Positions 7,426 to 16,067 of a stretch of 64,000 nt of DNA are shown here, in pieces. The position numbers were made by a program, and so were the translations under genes. Origin of the DNA: Streptomyces sp. SAI-135 (lineage in GTDB: Bacteria > Actinomycetota > Actinomycetes > Streptomycetales > Streptomycetaceae); assembly GCF_029893805.1 (NCBI RefSeq), contig NZ_JARXYP010000002.1, positions 3,720,001-3,784,000 of the forward strand, written 5' to 3'. Under the pieces are notes generated by a model. It ran no database searches. It saw only the letters and a program-made list of their open reading frames with translations, and was not told where the DNA came from. Numbering within the stretch: the first letter of the stretch is position 1; each line of letters starts with the position of its first letter.

Positions 7426-8973
7426 ATGGACGCCTGCACCCTCGGTGACCTCCTGGACGTCGTCGGCGGCACCTCCGTACACCTGCACACCGCGCCCGCC
7501 GGGCTCGCCGCCCCGGTCACCGAGGTGGTCCTGTACGACGCCCACGCCCCGCTCCCCCGGGTGCCGGGGGCGCTGCTGCTGGCCGTCGGGGTGCGGGCGG
7601 CCGCGGCCGGGCCGCTGGCGCGGGCGGTCGCGGAGGCCGGGATGACCGGCCTGGTGGTCCGGGGCCCGGACGGGCCGGCGGCGGAGGCCGAGACGTACGG
7701 CGTGGCGCTGCTGTCCGTCGCCGAGGACACCCCCTGGCACCGCGCGCACCTGCTGCTGGCGTCGGCGACCGGCTCCCGGCCGGTCTCGTCCACGGGCGGA
7801 CACGGCGACCTCTTCGCGCTCGCCGACGCCATCGCGACGGCGACCGGTGGGGCCACCGCCGTGGAGGACCCGCGGCGGCGGATCCTCGCGTACTCCACCG
7901 TCCCGGGCCAGCCGGTCGACGAGGACCGCCGCCAGGGGATCCTGGGCCTCCAGGTGCCGGTGGACGTGGAGAACACCGACCAGTACCGGGGGCTGTTCGC
8001 GGCCGCCGGCCCGCTGCGGCTGCCCGCGCTGCGGGAGGGGGCCCTGCCGCGTCTGGCGGTCGCCGTCCGGGCCGGCGGGGAGACCCTGGGCTCGGTGTGG
8101 GTCGTCGACGACGGCACGCTCGCGGCGGACGCGGCGGACACACTTGTCCAGGGGGCGTCGACGGCGGCCCTGCTGCTCCTGCGGGCGCGCGCGGCCCAGG
8201 AGCTGGCCCGGCACCAGAGCGGTGACCTGCTGCGACGGGTGCTGGACGGCACGGCGGACACGGCGGCCTCCGCCGCCCGGCTGGGGGTCGAGGGGCCGGT
8301 GCGGGTGGCGGCCTTCGTACCGGACGCGGCCGGCCTCCCGGACGCCGGGCAGACCGGGCTGCGGCTGCTGGACGTCGTACGGCTCCAGTGCGAGGCGCGG
8401 TACGGGCGGCACGCGTGCGTCCTGCTCGACGGGGTCGTGTACGCGCTGCTGCCGGCACCCGGAGCCCGGCACCGGCGGCTGGCCGAGGACATCGTGGCGC
8501 GGGCCGGCCAGGCACTCAGGGTGCCGGTGCGGGCGGGGCTGGGCGCGATGGTGGCGGGGCTCGCGGAGGCGGCCGGGTCACGTGCCGACGCCGACCTGGT
8601 GCTGCGGGTGCTGGGACCCTCGCTGCCGGTGGCGACGGTCGACGAGGTACGGCCCCGGGTCACGCTGCTGCGCCTGGCCGAAGTACTCACCGAACGGCGG
8701 GAGTTGACGGAAGGCTCCTGGCGGCGGGTCCTGGCGTACGACGAGAAGCACGGCACCGACCACGCCCGCACGCTGGTGTGCTGGCTCGACGCGGGCTGCG
8801 ACATGGCGGGCGCGGCGAAGTCACTCGCCGTGCACCCCAACACATGCCGTTACCGGTTGAAGCAACTGCGCCACCAACTCGGCATCAACCTGGACGACCC
8901 CGACGAACGCCTGATGCTCTGGCTCCAGCTGAGACTGCTGGCAGGCCTCGGCCCGGAGTCGACTACCGCCTGA
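7426..8973 (+). CDS. PucR-family transcriptional regulator
   Basis: This 515-residue cytoplasmic regulator starts at ATG behind GGGAGGTACCC. The N-terminal region matches the PucR sensory domain (DLLDVVGGTSVHL near the start), the middle is a GGDEF-like/CdaR region, and the C-terminus carries the PucR helix-turn-helix (DMAGAAKSLAVHPNTCRYRL). PucR proteins usually control nitrogen-compound catabolism, such as purines or amino acids. The divergent GNAT and racemase genes are its likely targets, which fits an amino-acid salvage role. The ligand is unknown. Confidence 0.9.
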   Translation: MDACTLGDLLDVVGGTSVHLHTAPAGLAAPVTEVVLYDAHAPLPRVPGALLLAVGVRAAAAGPLARAVAEAGMTGLVVRGPDGPAAEAETYGVALLSVAEDTPWHRAHLLLASATGSRPVSSTGGHGDLFALADAIATATGGATAVEDPRRRILAYSTVPGQPVDEDRRQGILGLQVPVDVENTDQYRGLFAAAGPLRLPALREGALPRLAVAVRAGGETLGSVWVVDDGTLAADAADTLVQGASTAALLLLRARAAQELARHQSGDLLRRVLDGTADTAASAARLGVEGPVRVAAFVPDAAGLPDAGQTGLRLLDVVRLQCEARYGRHACVLLDGVVYALLPAPGARHRRLAEDIVARAGQALRVPVRAGLGAMVAGLAEAAGSRADADLVLRVLGPSLPVATVDEVRPRVTLLRLAEVLTERRELTEGSWRRVLAYDEKHGTDHARTLVCWLDAGCDMAGAAKSLAVHPNTCRYRLKQLRHQLGINLDDPDERLMLWLQLRLLAGLGPESTTA

Positions 8974-9254
8974 GAACGCGACCAAGCCAGCGGGCGCCGG
9001 ACGGCGGACGACGGACGACGGACGATGCAACACGGGGGCATGCAGGCCGACGGCGACTTCACCCACCCAGGGGCGCGGGGAACTGCGCAACCAGCCCCCA
9101 CCGACCCGACAGCCGACGACGAACCCTCACGGCCGATCCAGCGCGGGCACCGATCGGCCGACGGCAACCACACCCACCCAGGGGCGCGGGGAACTGCGCG
9201 ACCAGCCCCCACCGGCCCCGCAGCCGACAACGAACCCGCACGACACCGCCACGC
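8974..9254. other. Intergenic region with two repeat copies
   Basis: These 281 bases separate the convergent pucR-type and iclR-type genes. They hold only the duplicated interspersed repeat described separately and low-complexity purine/ACG runs near 8998-9030. I see no convincing coding frame. Confidence 0.7.
9060..9240. repeat. Two tandem-spaced copies of a Streptomyces interspersed repeat
   Basis: The core GGGGCGCGGGGAACTGCG occurs at 9070 and again at 9181, exactly 111 bases apart, each followed by CGACCAGCCCCCACCG-like sequence and then AGCCGACRACGAACCC. The similarity covers about 80 bases of each unit, so this is a local duplication. A third, shorter copy of the core sits after murA at 28839. 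The unit is prone to form hairpins (GGGGCGCGGGG against CCAGCCCCC). Confidence 0.85.
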
Positions 9255-9905
9255 TCAGCGCAACGCCTCCGCAACCTCTCGCGCCGCATCCACCACCCGC
9301 GGCCCCACCCGCTCCGGCACCGCGTCCGCCAGCATCACGACCCCGACACTGCCCTCGACCCCGGTGACCCCGAGCAACGGCGCGGCCGCCCCACTCGCCC
9401 CGGCCTCCAGCTCGCCGTGCGTCAGCATGTACCCCGGCTCCCCGAACCCCTGCTGCCGAGCGGCGAGGATCGCCCGCCCCGCCGCGCCCCGGTCCAGCGG
9501 GTGCCGGAAACCCGCCCGATAGGCCACGTGATAGTCCGTCCACGTGGGTTCCACGACGGCCACGGCCAGCGCCTCGGCACCGTCCACCAACGTGAGGTGG
9601 GCCGTCGCCCCGATGTCCTCCGCGAGCGATCGCAGCGCGGGCAGCGCGGCCTCCCGTACCAGCGGATGCACCTGCCGTCCGAGTCGCAGCACCCCGAGGC
9701 CCACCCGGGCACGACCGCCGAGATCACGCCGGACGAGGGCGTGCTGCTCCAGCGTGGCCAACAACCGGTACACAACGGTCCGGTTCACACCCAGTTTGTT
9801 GGAAAGCTCGGTGACGGTGAGCCCGTGGTCCGTGTCGGCCAGGAGCTTGAGGACACGCAGTCCCCGGTCAAGCGTCTGAGAGGTCTCCGCGGTCACGACG
9901 CCCAC
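9255..9905 (-). CDS. IclR-family transcriptional regulator
   Basis: This 216-residue regulator has an N-terminal winged helix (LTVTELSNKLGVNRTVVYRLLATLEQHALV) and the IclR effector-binding domain (LAEDIGATAHLTLVDG and YRAGFRHPLDRGAAGRAILA). The start is GTG at 9905; another in-frame GTG lies three codons downstream. IclR proteins usually sense small carboxylic or aromatic metabolites. No catabolic gene is next to it, so the target cannot be read from context. Codon use is normal. Confidence 0.9.
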   Translation of the reverse strand: MGVVTAETSQTLDRGLRVLKLLADTDHGLTVTELSNKLGVNRTVVYRLLATLEQHALVRRDLGGRARVGLGVLRLGRQVHPLVREAALPALRSLAEDIGATAHLTLVDGAEALAVAVVEPTWTDYHVAYRAGFRHPLDRGAAGRAILAARQQGFGEPGYMLTHGELEAGASGAAAPLLGVTGVEGSVGVVMLADAVPERVGPRVVDAAREVAEALR

Positions 9906-10196
9906 TCCTCCAAGTGGTGAGGTCGGCAGCCCCTTCGCGGCGGATGCGTCACCGAGTCCCGTCAGTGACGCGCTTCAGAGGCCGCCGATCGGCCGGCGAC
10001 CCGGTCTCTTACCGGGCCGCGTCGCTTCACGGCTGCGCTCCGCGGCGGCGCTGCCACGGGGCGTGTGCGTAGCGGGACAGTAGCGAAGCGGGTTCGCTCA
10101 GCGGAAGCCTCCGTCCAGAATCCGGGCAGCAGCCGGTACGGACCACTCCGTTTGCCCTGATACGTACGGTCCCGGGGGGCCGGTCTCCCGCAGGCT
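9906..10196. other. Intergenic, nothing recognised
   Basis: This is 291 bases upstream of the iclR-type gene and downstream of the helicase gene. It contains GC-rich, weakly palindromic sequence (CGCTCCGCGGCGGCG around 10034) but no clear promoter, RNA or coding frame. Confidence 0.5.
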
Positions 10197-11987
10197 TCAC
10201 CGCATCCGGGTGGCCCACTCCTGCACCTTGGCGATCCGCTGCCGCAGCTGCCCGGCCGTGGCCTCGGCGCTCGGCGGCCCGCCGCAGACCCGGCGCAGCT
10301 CGGTGTGGATCACGCCGTGGGGCTTGCCGCTCTGGTGGACGTAGGCGCTGACCATGGTGTTGAGCTGCTTGCGCAGCTCCATCATCTCCTTGTGCGAGAC
10401 GACGGGCCGCCGCTCGGCGGGCAGCTCCAGCAGGTCCGCCTCGCTGTCCGGCTTCTTGCGGCTGTGCGCGATCTGCCGGGCCTGCCGCTTCTGCAGCAGC
10501 AGCTGCACCTGGTCCGGCTCAAGGAGGCCCGGGATGCCGAGGTAGTCCTGCTCCTCCTCGCTCCCCGGATGCGCCTGCATGCCGAACTCGGCACCGTCGT
10601 AGAGGACGCGGTCGAAGACGGCCTCGGACTCCAGCGCCTCGAAGGCGAACTGCTCCTGCTCGCCGGTGTCCTCGTCCTGCTCCTTGTTCGCCTCCTCCAT
10701 CTCCTTCTCGGACTCGGCGTACGGGTCCTCCTCGCCCTCCTTCTTCGGCTTGTCGAGGGCGTGGTCCCGTTCCACCTCCATCTCGTTGGCGAAGGTGAGC
10801 AGGTCCGGCACGGTCGGCAGGAACACGGAGGCGGTCTCGCCGCGCCGCCGGGACCGTACGAAACGGCCGACGGCCTGGGCGAAGAAGAGGGGCGTGGAGA
10901 TGGTCGTGGCGTACACGCCCACCGCCAGCCGCGGCACGTCGACGCCCTCCGACACCATCCGCACGGCGACCATCCACCGGTCGTTGCTCTGGCTGAAGTC
11001 GTCGATCCTCTTCGAGGCGCCCGCGTCGTCGGACAGGACGAGGGTCGCCCTGGTGCCGGTGATCTCCCGGATCAGCTTGGCGTAGGCGCGCGCGGAGTCC
11101 TGGTCGGAGGCGATGACGAGGGCGCCGGCGTCCGGGATGGCCTTCCTGACCTCGGTGAGCCGCTGGTCGGCGGCGCGCAGCACGCTCGGCATCCACTCAC
11201 CGCGCGGATCGAGGGCCGTACGCCAGGCCTGGCTGATCGCGTCCTTGGTCATCGGCTCCCCGAGCCGGGCGGCGATCTCGTCCCCCGCCTTGGTCCGCCA
11301 GCGCATGTTGCCGCTGTAGGAGAGGAAGATGACGGGCCGCACGACGTGGTCGGCCAGCGCGTTGCCGTACCCGTAGGTGTAGTCGGCGGCCGACCTGCGG
11401 ATCCCGTCGTTGCCCTCCTCGTACGTCACGAAGGGGATCGGGTTGGTGTCGGACCGGAACGGCGTACCGGTGAGCGCGAGCCGGCGCGTGGCGGGCTCGA
11501 AGGCCTCGAGACAGGCCTCGCCCCAGGACTTGGAGTCACCGGCGTGGTGGATCTCGTCGAGGATGACGAGGGTCTTGCGCTGCTCGACCCGGTTGCGGTG
11601 GAGCATGGGCCGCACGCCCACACCCGCGTAGGTGACGGCGACACCGTGATAGTCCTTGCCGAGCGGCCCGGCGCTGTACTCGGGATCCAGCTTGATCCCT
11701 ATCCGCGCCGCCGCCTCGGCCCACTGCTTCTTCAGATGCTCGGTCGGCGCGACGACCGTCACCTGCTGCACGACATGGTGGTGCAGCAGCCAGGACGCGA
11801 GCGTGAGCGCGAAGGTCGTCTTGCCGGCTCCGGGCGTCGCGACGGCCAGGAAGTCACGCGGCTGCTCCTGGACGTACTTCTCCATCGCCCCTTGCTGCCA
11901 CGCACGCAGCTTGCTGGCGGTACCCCAGGGGGCCCGGCCGGGGAAGGCGGGGGAAAGGTGGTGGGAGGAGGCGGCGGTGGTAGTCAC
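10197..11987 (-). CDS. DEAD/DEAH-box superfamily II helicase
   Basis: This 596-residue protein has the two RecA-like domains of SF2 helicases. Domain 1 carries motif I ATPGAGKTTFAL, motif Ia VVAPTEHLKKQW, motif II VILDEIHHAGD (DEIH) and motif III LALTGTPFR. Domain 2 carries the MVSEGVDVPRL and QAVGRFVRSRR motifs (V and VI). An acidic, Glu-rich insert (KKEGEEDPYAESEKEMEEAN) follows. The overall arrangement resembles the XPB/SSL2-like or type I/III restriction-helicase class, but no nuclease domain is fused and no methylase is adjacent. It probably acts as a DNA or RNA translocase in repair. The start is GTG at 11987. Confidence 0.88.
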   Translation of the reverse strand: MTTTAASSHHLSPAFPGRAPWGTASKLRAWQQGAMEKYVQEQPRDFLAVATPGAGKTTFALTLASWLLHHHVVQQVTVVAPTEHLKKQWAEAAARIGIKLDPEYSAGPLGKDYHGVAVTYAGVGVRPMLHRNRVEQRKTLVILDEIHHAGDSKSWGEACLEAFEPATRRLALTGTPFRSDTNPIPFVTYEEGNDGIRRSAADYTYGYGNALADHVVRPVIFLSYSGNMRWRTKAGDEIAARLGEPMTKDAISQAWRTALDPRGEWMPSVLRAADQRLTEVRKAIPDAGALVIASDQDSARAYAKLIREITGTRATLVLSDDAGASKRIDDFSQSNDRWMVAVRMVSEGVDVPRLAVGVYATTISTPLFFAQAVGRFVRSRRRGETASVFLPTVPDLLTFANEMEVERDHALDKPKKEGEEDPYAESEKEMEEANKEQDEDTGEQEQFAFEALESEAVFDRVLYDGAEFGMQAHPGSEEEQDYLGIPGLLEPDQVQLLLQKRQARQIAHSRKKPDSEADLLELPAERRPVVSHKEMMELRKQLNTMVSAYVHQSGKPHGVIHTELRRVCGGPPSAEATAGQLRQRIAKVQEWATRMR

Positions 11988-12141
11988 GGTCTCCGTCGGG
12001 GTCGAGCGGTCGGGCGGTCTTCGGCCGTGTATGACGACCGGGTCACCTTACCGGCGGCCCGCTCCTGCCGACGGGCGGACGGGGCCGGGGCGGCAGCGGG
12101 TGGGACCGAGGTCACAGTGGGTCCGGCCGGCGGGTGTCCGT

Positions 12142-13605
12142 TCAGGTGCGGGCGGACCCTGTCCTGGCGTGCAGCCGGGTCGTCACCCACGCCCCCACCA
12201 GCGCCACCCCCGCCATCGGCAGGAACACCACGGCGAACGCGGCCGGGTGGGAGCCGGACGCCTGTGCCGCCGTATGGCTCACCGTGCCGCCGCCCAGCGC
12301 CGCGAAGGCCGCGCCGCCCGCCGCGAGCAGGACGGCGTTGGAGAGGCCGTCGGAGATCTGGAGGGCGGCGGAGTTGCTGCCGGCCTCCTCCGGGGCGGAC
12401 AGCTGCAGCAGGAGCACGCTGGTGGAGGAGATCACCAGCCCCATGCCGAAACAGCCGAAACCCCAGGCGACGGCGACCGTCCACACCGGCACGGAGTCGA
12501 TCAGCACACTCGGCGCGGCGGCGATCGCGGCCGCGACCAGCACCATCCCCGAGGTCATCAGCCGTTCCCGGTACGGCTCCACGCGCGCCCGGGACTGCAC
12601 CCAGGACCCCAGCGCCCAGGTCGCCCCGCCGGCCGCGAGGGAGAACCCGGCGAGCGTCGGCGACAGGCCCCGCTGGGTGACGAGCATCAACGGCACGAAG
12701 GACTCCGCGGCGACGAAGGACCCCGCGGCGACCCCGCGCAGCAGCACGACGGAGGGCAACCCGCGCGCCGCCCGGTACGTACCGCGCGGCAGCAGCCCGA
12801 GCACGGCCGGCACGAGCAGGGCCACGCCCGCGAGGCCGGGGAGCAGGGAGAGGGGACGCAGGTCCTGGGCGGCGTACTGGAGGAGCCCGGCACCGACGGA
12901 GATCCCGAGGGCGAGCCGGATGCGGCGCCGGTCGGCGCCACCGGGGGCACGGCCGTCCACCGGTCCCGCGGCCCGCTGCCGTATCCGGGGAAGGGCGAGG
13001 GCCAGCGGGAAGACGACCAGCACCGGGATCCCGACGAACACCCACCGCCAGCCCAGGTGCTCGGTCACGGCTCCGGCCGCGAGGGGCCCCACGATCGACG
13101 GCACCACCCAGCCGGCCGCGAACGCCGCCATGATCGCGGGCCGCAGCCGCTCCGGATAGGCCCGCCCGACGACGACGTACAGCGCCACGATGACCAGCCC
13201 GCCCCCGAACCCCTGCACGGCCCGCCCGAGGATGAACAGCCACATCGCGCCGGCGGTCCCGGAGAGCAGCAACCCGGCGGCGAACGCGGCGATCCCCCCG
13301 CTCAACGCCCCCAGCGGCCCCCGCCGATCCGCCCACTGCCCGGCCAGCACCATCCCGAACAGGCTGGTGGTGAAGTACCCGGAGAAGGCGAACGCGTACA
13401 GCCCGACCCCGTCCAACTCCCGCGCGGCGACGGGCATCGCGGTCCCCACGGCGGTCGCCTCGAACGCGATCAGCAGCACCACGGACACGATCCCGATGCT
13501 CAACGCCCGGTAGGAACGCCCCAGCACCCCCTCCTCCCTCTCGTCGGCGGAGGGGGCCTCAGGGTCGTCGGTGACACCGGCGTCACGTGGTTCCAGCACT
13601 GCCAT
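12142..13605 (-). CDS. MFS drug-efflux-type transporter
   Basis: This 487-residue membrane protein of the major facilitator superfamily has at least 12 hydrophobic segments. The A-like motif GQWADRRGPLGAL lies between segments 2 and 3, and GRAVQGFGGGLVIVALYVVVGR resembles the motif B/C region of DHA-type antiporters. The charged N-terminus (DPEAPSADEREEG) is cytoplasmic. It most likely exports a drug or metabolite using proton motive force. It is monocistronic with no regulator beside it; the tRNA-Cys gene is on the other strand upstream. Confidence 0.87.
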   Translation of the reverse strand: MAVLEPRDAGVTDDPEAPSADEREEGVLGRSYRALSIGIVSVVLLIAFEATAVGTAMPVAARELDGVGLYAFAFSGYFTTSLFGMVLAGQWADRRGPLGALSGGIAAFAAGLLLSGTAGAMWLFILGRAVQGFGGGLVIVALYVVVGRAYPERLRPAIMAAFAAGWVVPSIVGPLAAGAVTEHLGWRWVFVGIPVLVVFPLALALPRIRQRAAGPVDGRAPGGADRRRIRLALGISVGAGLLQYAAQDLRPLSLLPGLAGVALLVPAVLGLLPRGTYRAARGLPSVVLLRGVAAGSFVAAESFVPLMLVTQRGLSPTLAGFSLAAGGATWALGSWVQSRARVEPYRERLMTSGMVLVAAAIAAAPSVLIDSVPVWTVAVAWGFGCFGMGLVISSTSVLLLQLSAPEEAGSNSAALQISDGLSNAVLLAAGGAAFAALGGGTVSHTAAQASGSHPAAFAVVFLPMAGVALVGAWVTTRLHARTGSART

Positions 13606-13780
13606 GCCCGCCAGCGTAAGGTCCTCACCCCCTCTTCACCCCTGTCGAAAGCCTCCTTCCCCCTGAGACCTTGGTCGTACGACCGTTCATGAACGGCGTA
13701 TGGCAGTCCCGTTGCAGCCCCCACGCCCTGCTTGAACCACCCCTCACCCGCCCCCTACGGTCAAGTCACCGGTTCACCCC

Positions 13781-13852
13781 GGCCGTGTGCCCGAGTGGCT
13801 CAGGGACTCGCCTGCAAAGCGAGTTACGCGGGTTCGATTCCCGCCACGGCCT
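13781..13852 (+). tRNA. tRNA-Cys (anticodon GCA)
   Basis: All cloverleaf arms can be drawn. The acceptor stem is GGCCGTG with CACGGCC and discriminator T. The anticodon stem is CTCGC/GCGAG with loop CTGCAAA, placing anticodon GCA at 13814-13816. The T stem is GCGGG/CCCGC around TTCGATT. The 3' CCA is not encoded. tRNA genes are common attachment sites for integrative elements, but no integrase is present here. Confidence 0.95.
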
Positions 13853-13873
13853 CTTAGCGCCTCACCAGCAAAA

Positions 13874-13923
13874 CGAAGGCTCGACACCCCCACGCAGGTG
13901 GCCGCGTGGGGCGTTCGCCTTCG
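13874..13923 (+). terminator. Terminator hairpin after tRNA-Cys
   Basis: An outer stem CGAAGGC (13874-13880) with GCCTTCG (13917-13923) encloses an inner stem CCCCACGC/GCGTGGGG around AGGTGGCC. It lies 21 bases beyond the tRNA and has no long T tract, as is usual in Streptomyces. Confidence 0.55.
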
Positions 13924-13925
13924 GT

Positions 13926-14117
13926 GTGTTGCAGGAGTCCGTCACCCGGGCCGTCGACCGGCAGGGCCAGCATCTGCTGGACAACGTGAAGGTGCCGGGC
14001 TCGGTGCCGGAGGCACCCGTCGCCGTCGGCAGCGGTTCCGCGGCAAGGCCGGCCGGCGACCACACGACGCGTCCGGGTCAGGGGCCGGGCCTCGCGAGGT
14101 CGGGTACGAAGACGTAG
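13926..14117 (+). pseudogene. Possible 63-codon gene remnant beside tRNA-Cys
   Basis: A frame opening at a GTG shows strongly GC-biased third positions and ends 1 base before the stop of the convergent SUKH-4 gene. No ribosome-binding site precedes it, the frame emerges directly from the tRNA terminator, and no domain is recognised (LLDNVKVPGSVPEAPVAVG). It may be the 3' remnant of a larger gene, or chance. Confidence 0.15.
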
Positions 14118-14118
14118 C

Positions 14119-15276
14119 TCACAGCACCCCGCCCACCTCGTCCTGGAACAGCTCCGTCCAGTAGTGCCAGTCCGCGTCCGTCGTCGTGCCCGTGGGGTCG
14201 ATGGTGGACAGGGCTCGGATCATCGTCTTGGCGACCTGGACGTACAGCGTGTTGGTCAACTCGTGGGCGAGGGACTCGTCGATCCGGCGCTCCCGGTGCA
14301 GGAGCCAGAGGGTGAAGGCGAGCGTGGAGATGTCGGTGTTCAGGGGGTGGAGCGTGCCCTCGCGCTCGCTCCAGTTCAGGACCGCGCCCGTCTCGCCGTC
14401 GACGACCAGGGTGTTGTCCTCGATCAGATGGCCGAGGACGATCAGGTGGCCGGCCCGCGGCGGCAGGGCGACCAGGTGCTCGGCCCGGTGCTCCGCGAGG
14501 GTCGGCAGCGGGGCGTCCGGGTCGGTGTGGAAGAGGACGCCGTCCTCGGGCAGGCCGGTCTGGGCGAGGAAGCGGCGGGTCGGGGCGTGGGTGAGGGTGG
14601 ACGGGAAGTCGATGTCCTCGAAGCGGGCGACCCTGTTGCGGCCGAACTCGTGGTCCAGGAGGCGCGGCGGCAGGTCCAGGGCCAGGCCGGAGTCGGTGCC
14701 CGGGCCCGCCACCAGGGCCAGGGGGCGGATCAGGGCCGCGATCTTCCAGAACGTCGGCACATCGCCGCCCGTGCCCTCCTCGAACACCGTCAGCAGCTGG
14801 CGCGTCGCGTCCTCCACGGCCGTAGGTCCGAAGCGGCCGGCGTAGGCGGCGAACTGGCCGCGCACCTCCGTCAGTTCGTCGGTCGCCGTGGCGAAGCGGA
14901 CCAGGGTGGGGAGCGACGGGGCCAGGGGGGTGCGGTCCATCAGCTCGGGGCGGGCGGGGAAGAACGCCGTCGTGGAGACCTCGCCGGTGACTCCGTCGAG
15001 CAGGACCGACTCCGTCTCCCTGCCGTGCAGGTCCGTGAGTCCGCCGATCACCAGCTGGCCGCGCAGCTCCTCACTGAGCCGGCCGCCGGGGTCGGCGGTC
15101 GCGTCGGCCACCGTCCGCAGGCCCTGTCTGCGCAGTTCCTCGAAGGTGAACAGGTCGCTGTCGACCGGCAGTCCGGGGCCGCTGAGCCAGCGGCGGGTCG
15201 AGGCGTGCGAGATGTACGGCTGCAGTTCGTCCTCGGTCAGTGTGATCGCCGCTACGGCGGCATCGGTCGCGCTCAT
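14119..15276 (-). CDS. Two-domain SUKH-4 family protein (immunity-like)
   Basis: This 385-residue protein starts at the ATG behind GGGGGAG. It contains two copies of the SUKH-4 fold: one begins TRRWLSGPGLPVDSDLFTFEEL and ends with LVIGGLTDLHGRETESVLLDG, and the second repeats the plan with TRRFLAQTGLPEDGVLFHTD and LIVLGHLIEDNTLVVDGETGAV. Each ends in a conserved LxxF/L helix region (STLAFTLWLLHRE). SUKH proteins commonly neutralise secreted nuclease toxins, but no toxin gene is adjacent, so this one is orphaned or has another role. I rejected a 37-residue upstream extension as unlike the family. Confidence 0.75.
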   Translation of the reverse strand: MSATDAAVAAITLTEDELQPYISHASTRRWLSGPGLPVDSDLFTFEELRRQGLRTVADATADPGGRLSEELRGQLVIGGLTDLHGRETESVLLDGVTGEVSTTAFFPARPELMDRTPLAPSLPTLVRFATATDELTEVRGQFAAYAGRFGPTAVEDATRQLLTVFEEGTGGDVPTFWKIAALIRPLALVAGPGTDSGLALDLPPRLLDHEFGRNRVARFEDIDFPSTLTHAPTRRFLAQTGLPEDGVLFHTDPDAPLPTLAEHRAEHLVALPPRAGHLIVLGHLIEDNTLVVDGETGAVLNWSEREGTLHPLNTDISTLAFTLWLLHRERRIDESLAHELTNTLYVQVAKTMIRALSTIDPTGTTTDADWHYWTELFQDEVGGVL

Positions 15277-15408
15277 GGCTCCCCCGTGTGCTTCGTACGC
15301 AGTCCCCTGGCCGGGCACGGCACGGCGAACCCGTCGGGCCTGCGCGCGTCCCCCACTGCTCGAAACACTACGCGCCACCACTGACAACGCCCCCGTACCA
15401 AGGAGACG

Positions 15409-15939
15409 TCAGAGCACCCGCGCGCGTTCCCGCCCCGCGAGAATCGCCTCCACCGTCTGTGCGGGGGTCTGCGCGGAGGTGTCCAGCCACAGGCCGATCG
15501 GCGGGGTCGACGCCCGCAGCGCCGCGTCCAGCGCGGGAACCGTCCAGGCCGGCCCGTAGCCCGTCTTCGTCCGGGCCGCCTCCCGGGCGGCCACCGTCCC
15601 GGCGTCCGGCGCCAGGACGACGACGTACAGGGGGCGGGTGCGGACCAGTTGGACGTACGCCGTCAGGTCCGCGCCGAGAACCACGTCCTGCACGACGGCC
15701 GTGAACCCGGCCTCGGCGTACGCGTCCGCCGTCGCCGCCGACAGGCGGTACCGCAGGCGGAGTTGGGCGGTGGCCTCCGCGGAGGCCCCGGGGGTGTACT
15801 CCTCGCGCCCCGACACGATCATCCGCCGGAACACGTCGCCGCGGACGTGCGCCGCCCGCGGCAACCGCTCGGCCAGCGCCTGCGCGACCGTCGACTTCCC
15901 GGCCGCCATCACGCCGGTGACCAGCACGACCCCGCGCAT
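15409..15939 (-). CDS. P-loop AAA-type kinase/phosphotransferase
   Basis: This 176-residue protein resembles shikimate/gluconate- or chloramphenicol-phosphotransferase-like kinases. It has a Walker A motif GVMAAGKST at the N-terminus, a lid-like Arg-rich region, and a Walker B-like VVVLAPD. The substrate is unknown. It overlaps the small membrane protein by an ATGA and so is the last gene of the molybdenum-hydroxylase operon. Accessory nucleotide-binding proteins often accompany such operons, but those are usually MobA/CoxF-type, so the link may be only transcriptional. Confidence 0.75.
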   Translation of the reverse strand: MRGVVLVTGVMAAGKSTVAQALAERLPRAAHVRGDVFRRMIVSGREEYTPGASAEATAQLRLRYRLSAATADAYAEAGFTAVVQDVVLGADLTAYVQLVRTRPLYVVVLAPDAGTVAAREAARTKTGYGPAWTVPALDAALRASTPPIGLWLDTSAQTPAQTVEAILAGRERARVL

Positions 15940-16067
15940 CACGCGAAGTACACGCCGCCCACCACGACCACGATCGCCGCGACCACGAAGAGGAGGATCC
16001 ACAACGCCAACTTGCCGAGCCCCGGAGGCGGTTCGTACTCGCGCGGTTCCTGGCCCGGCGTGCTCAC
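15939..16067 (-). CDS. 42-aa single-span membrane protein
   Basis: This tiny gene is embedded by two overlaps: its GTG start shares GTGA with the stop of the molybdenum subunit, and its TGA shares ATGA with the kinase start. The product has a hydrophilic, proline-rich N-terminus (PGQEPREYEPPPGLGK) and one transmembrane helix (LALWILLFVVAAIVVVVGG). The strict coupling argues that it is translated. It could tether the hydroxylase complex, whose subunits have no anchor of their own, to the membrane; that is inference. Confidence 0.7.
   Translation of the reverse strand: MSTPGQEPREYEPPPGLGKLALWILLFVVAAIVVVVGGVYFA

Noticed and set aside
9060-9240. Start of a CRISPR array from two spaced copies
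   Set aside because: Only two copies, similarity extends through the supposed spacer, and no cas genes are near.
10197-11987. Restriction or phage-defence helicase system
   Set aside because: No methylase, nuclease or other defence partner is fused or adjacent; the gene stands alone.
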